A stretch of DNA of 48,481 bases, taken from contig JAJPIW010000062.1 of the NCBI GenBank assembly GCA_021324575.1, positions 1 through 48,481 of the forward strand, given 5' to 3'. Each line of letters begins with the position of its first letter. Within the stretch, counting starts at the first letter, position 1. This document shows positions 45,401 to 48,481 of this stretch, piece by piece. A program made the translations under genes and the position numbers. This DNA comes from Intrasporangiaceae bacterium (GTDB taxonomy: Bacteria; Actinomycetota; Actinomycetes; Actinomycetales; Dermatophilaceae). The notes beneath the pieces are model-generated. The model was not told where the DNA came from. It did no database searches and saw only the letters and a program-made list of their open reading frames with translations.

Positions 45401-45822
45401 ACGGCCTCGACGTGGGCACCGAGCACGAGGTGGAGCTGGAGCCGGGCAAGACCCTCATCCTCGGCCTCCAGTCGGTGTCCGAGCCGGACGAACGTGGCTT
45501 CCGAACCGTCATGTGCACCGTCAACGGCCAGTTCCGCCCGGTCCAGATCCGCGACCGGAGCATCACCGTCGACACCAAGACCGCCGAGAAGGCCGACGCG
45601 GGCAACTCCTCGCACGTGGCCGCGCCCTTCGCCGGCGTGGTGACCCTCGCCGCCGAGGAGGGTCAGCAGCTCGAGCCGGGCGCCGTCGTCGCGACCATCG
45701 AGGCGATGAAGATGGAGGCCAACATCACCACCCCGATCGGCGGCACCGTCCAGCGCGTCGCCATCACCGGTACCCAGCAGGTCGAGGGCGGCGACCTCCT
45801 CCTCGTGGTCTCCCCCGCCTGA
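42439..45822 (+). CDS. pyc: Pyruvate carboxylase
   Basis: 1127 residues, full length. Biotin-carboxylase domain at ~1-455 (KVLVANRGEIAVRAFRAATELG, GGGGRGMRRV, EMNPRIQVEHTVTEE); carboxyltransferase domain at ~530-800 (GVTDTTFRDAHQSLLATRVRTRDLL, HTHDTAGGQLGT); biotin-carrier domain at the end with the biotin lysine in EAMKMEANI. GGGAGGAACC precedes the ATG. It makes oxaloacetate from pyruvate, the anaplerotic step; malic enzyme in the same window runs the reverse flow. Two hairpins follow. Confidence 0.97.
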   Translation: MFKKVLVANRGEIAVRAFRAATELGAKTVAVFPYEDRNSEHRLKADEAYQIGEQGHPVRAYLDPAEIVRVALEAGADAVYPGYGFLSENPDLAEACDAAGVTFVGPPASVLHLTGNKARAIAAAREAGLPTLRSVPPSTDVDELVRGAEQIGYPVFVKAVAGGGGRGMRRVETPDQLRDSITVAMREAESAFGDATVFIEEAVVDPRHIEVQILADGVGNVIHLYERDCSLQRRHQKVIEIAPAPNLDPELRARMCADAVAFAETIGYVNAGTVEFLLDPSGRYVFIEMNPRIQVEHTVTEEITDVDLVGSQLRIASGETLADLGLSQDAIQVHGAALQCRITTEDPANEFRPDTGRITVYRSAGGSGVRLDGGTIFVGAEVSAHFDSMLVKLTCRGRDFPSAVRRARRALAEFRVRGVTTNIPFLQAVLSQPDFQAGRVTTAYIEQHPELRNQRTPADRGTKILTYLADVTVNQPNGPATTHVSARSKLPVVDLDSAPPPGARDRLLRLGPAGFAAGLRAQTGVGVTDTTFRDAHQSLLATRVRTRDLLHVAPYVARLTPQLLSVEAWGGATYDVALRFLSEDPWERLSALRAAMPNLPIQMLLRGRNTVGYTPYPTKVTDVFVHEAARSGIDIFRIFDALNDVGQMRPAIEAVRDTGTAVAEVALCYTGDLTSPSETLYTLDYYLRLAEQVVEAGAHVIAIKDMAGLLRAPAARTLVTALRERFDQPVHLHTHDTAGGQLGTLLAAIDAGVDAVDAASASMSGTTSQPSLSALVAATDGSARETGLDLAAVCSLEPYWEAVRALYHPFESGLPSPTGRVYRHEIPGGQLSNLRQQAIALGLGERFEQVEDMYAAANDILGNIVKVTPSSKVVGDLALALVGAKADPADFEANPTAYDIPDSVIGFLGGELGDPPGGWPEPFRTKALQGRTVKPRLTELTEEEEAALARDPRPTLNALLFPGPTKEFTAARENWGDLAVLGTKEFLHGLDVGTEHEVELEPGKTLILGLQSVSEPDERGFRTVMCTVNGQFRPVQIRDRSITVDTKTAEKADAGNSSHVAAPFAGVVTLAAEEGQQLEPGAVVATIEAMKMEANITTPIGGTVQRVAITGTQQVEGGDLLLVVSPA

Positions 45823-45836
45823 CCCGTCCGCCCGAG

Positions 45837-45859
45837 CTTTCCCGCCCCATCCGGGAAAG
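45837..45859 (+). terminator. First hairpin after pyc
   Basis: CTTTCCCG / CGGGAAAG, 8-bp stem with a 7-nt loop, 14 bp after the stop codon. Confidence 0.55.
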
Positions 45860-45898
45860 TCGTCTTCGCAAGGGTTGCCGACCCTTGCGAAGACGACT
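45858..45898. terminator. 18-bp perfect hairpin between pyc and queA (convergent)
   Basis: AGTCGTCTTCGCAAGGGT and its complement with a 5-nt TGCCG loop; it overlaps the first hairpin by two bases. A strong bidirectional terminator candidate. Confidence 0.85.
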
Positions 45899-45939
45899 CT
45901 TGCCTTGCCAAGTTGCTCCCCAACGCGCGGTGGCCTGCG

Positions 45940-47001
45940 TCAGCCACGCTCCGGCAGGAAGAGGACCGAGTCGCCGAACTCGTGCCAGAGGTAGCCCCTC
46001 GCGACGGCCGCGTCATAGGCCTGCTGGGCCAGCTCGGCCCCGGCGACCGCCTCCACGAGGAGCAGGTGCGAGGCGTGCGGGTCGTGCCAGCCGGTGATGA
46101 GGCCGTCGACGACCTGTGGCGGGTCGGCGAGGTTGACGACCCGATCGGTCCACCCCCGCCGGCCCACCACCCGTCCGCCCTCAACCGCCGACTCCAAGGC
46201 TCGCGTGACGGTGGTCCCGACGGCCACGACGCGCCCGCCGCCGGCCCGGACCGCGTTGACCAGACGGGCTGTCGACTCGCTCACCGCAAAGCGCTCGGCC
46301 TGCGGAGCCTCACCTGCCTCCTGTGAGGACACGCCGGTGTGCAGGGTCACCGGGGCGACGCCCACTCCGCGGGACACCAGCTCCGTGACGAGCCGGGCCG
46401 TGAAGGGGCGCGCGGCCGATGCCATCTCGGCACTGCCGGGTCGCACACCGAACACGGTCTGGTAGTCGGCGAGCGGGTAGCGACGAGCCAGGTAGCCGTA
46501 CGCGATGGGGCGACCGTGCCGCACGAGGTGTCGTGCGAGGTCGCCGTCGGCGGAGGCACGCCACAGCCGGTTGCCCTGACCGGTGGGTGAGGAGGCCCTC
46601 GGGTAGGGCTCGAGCAGGGTCAGCTGGACCGGGCCGGTGCGCAACCGGTCGCCCGCGACCGCGTCCAGGATGCCGCGGGACGCGTCGGCGGCCGTGCGGA
46701 GCTCGACCACCCAGGTGCCGTCGTCCAGCGGCGTCGCCACGTGGACGACGACCGGGCCGAGGCGACGGCTCACCGCGTCGAGCTGGCCGGCGACGGTTGC
46801 CGAGTCGTTGACGACGAGCAGGTCACCAGCCCGGAGGAACGCCGGGAGGTCCCCGAACCCGGCGTGCGAGATCCGGTCCGGCTCCGCGACGAGGAGCCGG
46901 ACGGCGTCACGGGCCGTCCCGCGACGTTCCGCCGGAGCCGGGGCAAAACTCCCCTCCGGCGCGATGAACTCGGTGGTGGGCCCGGTCTCCAGCGCGGTCA
47001 T
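45940..47001 (-). CDS. queA: S-adenosylmethionine:tRNA ribosyltransferase-isomerase-like protein
   Basis: 353 residues. QueA landmarks: GDLLVVNDSATVAGQL, YGYLARRYPLADYQTVF, MASAARPFT, VGTTVTRALES and ITGWHDPHASHLLLVEAVAG. In the classical pathway QueA adds the cyclopentenyl-type moiety to preQ1 in tRNA. No other queuosine gene lies in the window and most actinobacteria are thought to lack the pathway, so this may be a paralogue with another role. Its ATG overlaps the SDR stop (ATGA) and it is therefore transcribed behind the SoxR-type promoter. Confidence 0.85.
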   Translation of the reverse strand: MTALETGPTTEFIAPEGSFAPAPAERRGTARDAVRLLVAEPDRISHAGFGDLPAFLRAGDLLVVNDSATVAGQLDAVSRRLGPVVVHVATPLDDGTWVVELRTAADASRGILDAVAGDRLRTGPVQLTLLEPYPRASSPTGQGNRLWRASADGDLARHLVRHGRPIAYGYLARRYPLADYQTVFGVRPGSAEMASAARPFTARLVTELVSRGVGVAPVTLHTGVSSQEAGEAPQAERFAVSESTARLVNAVRAGGGRVVAVGTTVTRALESAVEGGRVVGRRGWTDRVVNLADPPQVVDGLITGWHDPHASHLLLVEAVAGAELAQQAYDAAVARGYLWHEFGDSVLFLPERG

Positions 47002-47708
47002 CGCGTGCCCGCCTGGTCGAGGTCGACGACGGGTACGTCGGCGGCAGCGTACCTCCCCGACACCGGGCGGGCGTCGAGCAGCGCGAGCAGGTGCGGCACG
47101 ACCGTCTCGGGCAGTGGCCGGTCGGAGATGTCCTCGCCCGGGAACGCGTCATGGTGCATGCGGGTGCGCATGTCCCCGGGGTCGACGGCGTATGCCGTGA
47201 TCCCCTCCTCGGCCGCGAAGGTCAGGGTCAGGTGTTCCAGCGCGGCCTTGCTCGCGCCGTAGCCGCCCCAGGTCTCGTAGTGCGCGACCGCCGCGTCGCT
47301 CGTCACCGTCAGGAGCACGCCTCCGGATCGGCGCAGTGCCGGCAGGAGCAGCTGGGTCAGGGCGAGAGGGGCGACGACGTTGGTCTCGACGATCATCTGT
47401 AGATCCGGGACGGGCAGGTCTGCGAGGCGACCCTGGGGAAGGGGGCCGAGGGTGCTGGCGTTGTGGACGAGCAGGTCGAGCCGGCCGAGGTCGTCGACCG
47501 CCGCGACCAGGGCGGTTCGGTGCTCGGTGTCGGTGACGTCGCCGGGGACCGTCGTCAGGCCGGGCCGGCGGGCGGCCGTCAGCCGGGCGGTGTCCCGCCC
47601 GTCGATGACGACCTGCCAGCCGCGCGAAGCCAGCTCCGAGGACAGGGCCAGCCCGAGCCCGGCCGAACCGCCCGTGACGAGTGCTACTGGTTGCGTTGAC
47701 CTGGTCAT
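46998..47708 (-). CDS. Short-chain dehydrogenase/reductase (SDR)
   Basis: 236 residues, classical SDR: cofactor motif TGGSAGLGLAL, VHNAST (NNAG-like), Ser in VTSDAAV and the catalytic YGASK (Tyr/Lys) later, then VDPGDMRT. The cofactor preference cannot be read confidently; RD after the second strand hints at NADP(H). The ATG at 47708 is preferred over an in-frame TTG because the predicted -10 ends 6 nt before it, making the mRNA leaderless. Divergent from soxR and coupled to the queA-like gene. Confidence 0.9.
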   Translation of the reverse strand: MTRSTQPVALVTGGSAGLGLALSSELASRGWQVVIDGRDTARLTAARRPGLTTVPGDVTDTEHRTALVAAVDDLGRLDLLVHNASTLGPLPQGRLADLPVPDLQMIVETNVVAPLALTQLLLPALRRSGGVLLTVTSDAAVAHYETWGGYGASKAALEHLTLTFAAEEGITAYAVDPGDMRTRMHHDAFPGEDISDRPLPETVVPHLLALLDARPVSGRYAAADVPVVDLDQAGTR

Positions 47709-47714
47709 GAGCCC

Positions 47715-47745
47715 AGTCTTCAAGTTGAAGTGAACTTGAAGTCAA
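47715..47745 (-). promoter_or_regulatory. SoxR-type promoter with 19-bp spacer and inverted repeat
   Basis: On the minus strand TTGACT (47740-47745) and AAGACT (47715-47720) are separated by exactly 19 bp, the abnormal spacing of MerR/SoxR-activated promoters. The inverted repeat CTTCAAGTT-N6-AACTTGAAG (47718-47741) fills the spacer; its arms resemble the CTCAAGTT arms of known SoxR boxes, though those have no central spacer. The start codon follows 6 nt after the -10. Confidence 0.65.
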
Positions 47746-47810
47746 GGCATCATTTCCAACGGGAGCACGCCGTCCCCGGTGGCCGGCGAAGGAGAGAGAG
47801 GCTGCACACG

Positions 47811-48278
47811 ATGGACACCCATGACGTCCTCGCCGTGAGCCAGGTGGCCGCGCGTAGTGGCTTCGCCGCGTCCGCGCTGCGCTACTACGAGTCCCAGGGC
47901 CTCATCACGGCGCAACGCAGCGGCGGCGGCCAACGACGCTACGAGCGCAGCGTGCTGCGTCGGCTCGCCTTCATCCGGGCCGCGAGCAACGTAGGTCTGA
48001 CCCTGGAGGAGATCCGCGACGAGCTGGCCCGGCTGCCCGACGGACGCACGCCCACCAAGGCGGACTGGCAGCGGATCACCCGGCACTGGCGTGGACGGCT
48101 GGACGACCAGATCCGCGCCCTGCAGCAGCTCCGTGACGGGCTCGACTCGTGCATCGGCTGCGGGTGCCTCTCGCTCGCGCGCTGCGCGATCAGCAACCCG
48201 CGCGACCGGGCCGCGTCGGACGGGGCGGGCGCGGCATACCTCTCCCCCGCCCTGCGTCGTCCGCACCGGCCTTCTTGA
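47811..48278 (+). CDS. soxR: Redox-sensing activator SoxR (MerR family)
   Basis: 155 residues. MerR HTH at the N-terminus (SQVAARSGFAASALRYYESQGLI, GGQRRYERSVLRRLAFIRAA), a dimerisation helix, then the [2Fe-2S] cluster motif CIGCGCLSLARC, which is exactly CX2CXCX5C of SoxR. The ATG at 47811 is chosen because the family starts a few residues before SQVA; the GGAGAGAGAGG upstream is somewhat distant. It is divergent from the SDR-queA operon, whose promoter has SoxR-type architecture. In actinobacteria SoxR usually responds to redox-active compounds and controls oxidoreductases and exporters. Confidence 0.93.
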   Translation: MDTHDVLAVSQVAARSGFAASALRYYESQGLITAQRSGGGQRRYERSVLRRLAFIRAASNVGLTLEEIRDELARLPDGRTPTKADWQRITRHWRGRLDDQIRALQQLRDGLDSCIGCGCLSLARCAISNPRDRAASDGAGAAYLSPALRRPHRPS

Positions 48279-48285
48279 GGGAATC

Positions 48286-48481
48286 GCCGGCTGCTACCAG
48301 GAACCGCCGGAGCTGCCGCCGCCGCCGCCACCGTGGACCCGGGGCCGAGGGCGCCGGCTGCTACCAGGAACCGCCGGAGCTGCCGCCGCCACCGCCACCG
48401 TGGACCCGGGGCGAGGGCGCCGGCTGCTACCAGGAACCGCCGGAGCTGCCGCCGCCACCGCCACCGTGGACCCGGGGGCGA
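48286..48481. repeat. 66/67-bp tandem repeat, three copies, running into the window edge
   Basis: Copies start at 48286, 48353 and 48419 (67, 66 and at least 63 bp). Each contains, on the minus strand, the codons HGGGGGGSSGGSW followed by a stop. Differences are one GCC/ACC swap and single-base length changes in the G run. Confidence 0.85.
48427..48481 (-). CDS. C-terminal tail of a Gly/Ser-rich protein (partial)
   Basis: Reading leftward from the window edge, the frame encodes RPRVHGGGGGGSSGGSW then TAG at 48427-48429. Tails ending GGGSSGGSW are common in DUF2207/TPM-type membrane proteins of actinobacteria, but too little is present to name it. The same tail is duplicated twice more beyond the stop. 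Confidence 0.5.
   Translation of the reverse strand, partial: RPRVHGGGGGGSSGGSW

Noticed and set aside
41689-45615. Very long minus-strand open frame opposite pyruvate carboxylase
   Set aside because: High-GC codon bias keeps the antisense frame open; its translation is a low-complexity Gly/Asp/Arg/Val mixture with no motifs.
48286-48481. Possible CRISPR or iteron array at the right edge
   Set aside because: Units are directly abutting 66/67-mers with a coding tail and stop; no spacer structure or origin features.

Overview
The window reads as a chromosomal piece of a very G+C-rich actinobacterium, most likely of the Intrasporangiaceae type (Janibacter/Knoellia/Phycicoccus relatives). The reasons are the G+C-dominated third codon positions, a tmRNA with the actinobacterial tag ANSKRTDFALAA, GlnR-type nitrogen control, a DUF3039 protein beside a SUF2 helicase, and many promoters placed so that the mRNA would be leaderless. 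Both ends are low-complexity (a run of 12 G at the left, a 66-bp tandem repeat at the right), so the window may be a complete contig bounded by repeats.

Layout. 1-11.3 kb: nicotinamidase (pncA), then a tight co-directional nitrate-assimilation operon: nitrate transporter narK, molybdenum nitrate reductase nasC, its flavin/[2Fe-2S] electron-transfer partner nasB, nitrite reductase nirB-nirD, siroheme synthase cysG and a uroporphyrinogen-III synthase fused to a DNA-binding domain. The genes overlap by about 4 bp from nasC onward, except at nirB, which is preceded by a four-site GlnR box lying in the end of nasB. 11.3-15.0 kb: a NarL-type response regulator divergent from three membrane genes: a membrane-only protein, a degenerate histidine kinase whose phospho-acceptor His is replaced by Asp, and an intact histidine kinase. 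15.1-24.6 kb: aromatic (tyrosine/phenylacetate) catabolism: paaK-hmgA on the minus strand, an unknown gene plus fahA on the plus strand, and further right hpd with a divergent Lrp/AsnC regulator. An RDD membrane protein and a TetR/alpha-beta-hydrolase pair lie between them.

24.6-35.2 kb: a Tat-exported 5'-nucleotidase, dodecin, a superfamily-II helicase, a DUF3039 zinc-ribbon-like protein, a YqgE/AlgH protein, a DEAD-box RNA helicase with an unusual N-terminal RGG-like repeat region, a VanZ-like membrane protein, an ACT-domain malic enzyme and a SIMPL protein. 35.2-39.1 kb: a divergent SHMT-like PLP enzyme, ssrA (tmRNA) bracketed by a 17-bp inverted repeat, and a polysaccharide deacetylase coupled to a GT28/MGDG-synthase-like glycosyltransferase. 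39.3-48.5 kb: a TetR-regulated 14-TM-type drug exporter, a small lipoprotein, pyruvate carboxylase, a queA-like gene coupled to a short-chain dehydrogenase under a SoxR-type promoter, soxR itself, and the tail of a Gly/Ser-rich protein leaving the window.

Across the whole window the 8-mer GTATGCCG/CGGCATAC occurs about 60 times by hand count, in coding and non-coding DNA and in both orientations, far above expectation; it is the most striking unexplained signal here. Other notable points are the repeated -10 motif TAGGGT/TANNNT 6-9 nt before start codons (leaderless genes) and several long, perfect hairpins without U-tracts at gene ends.
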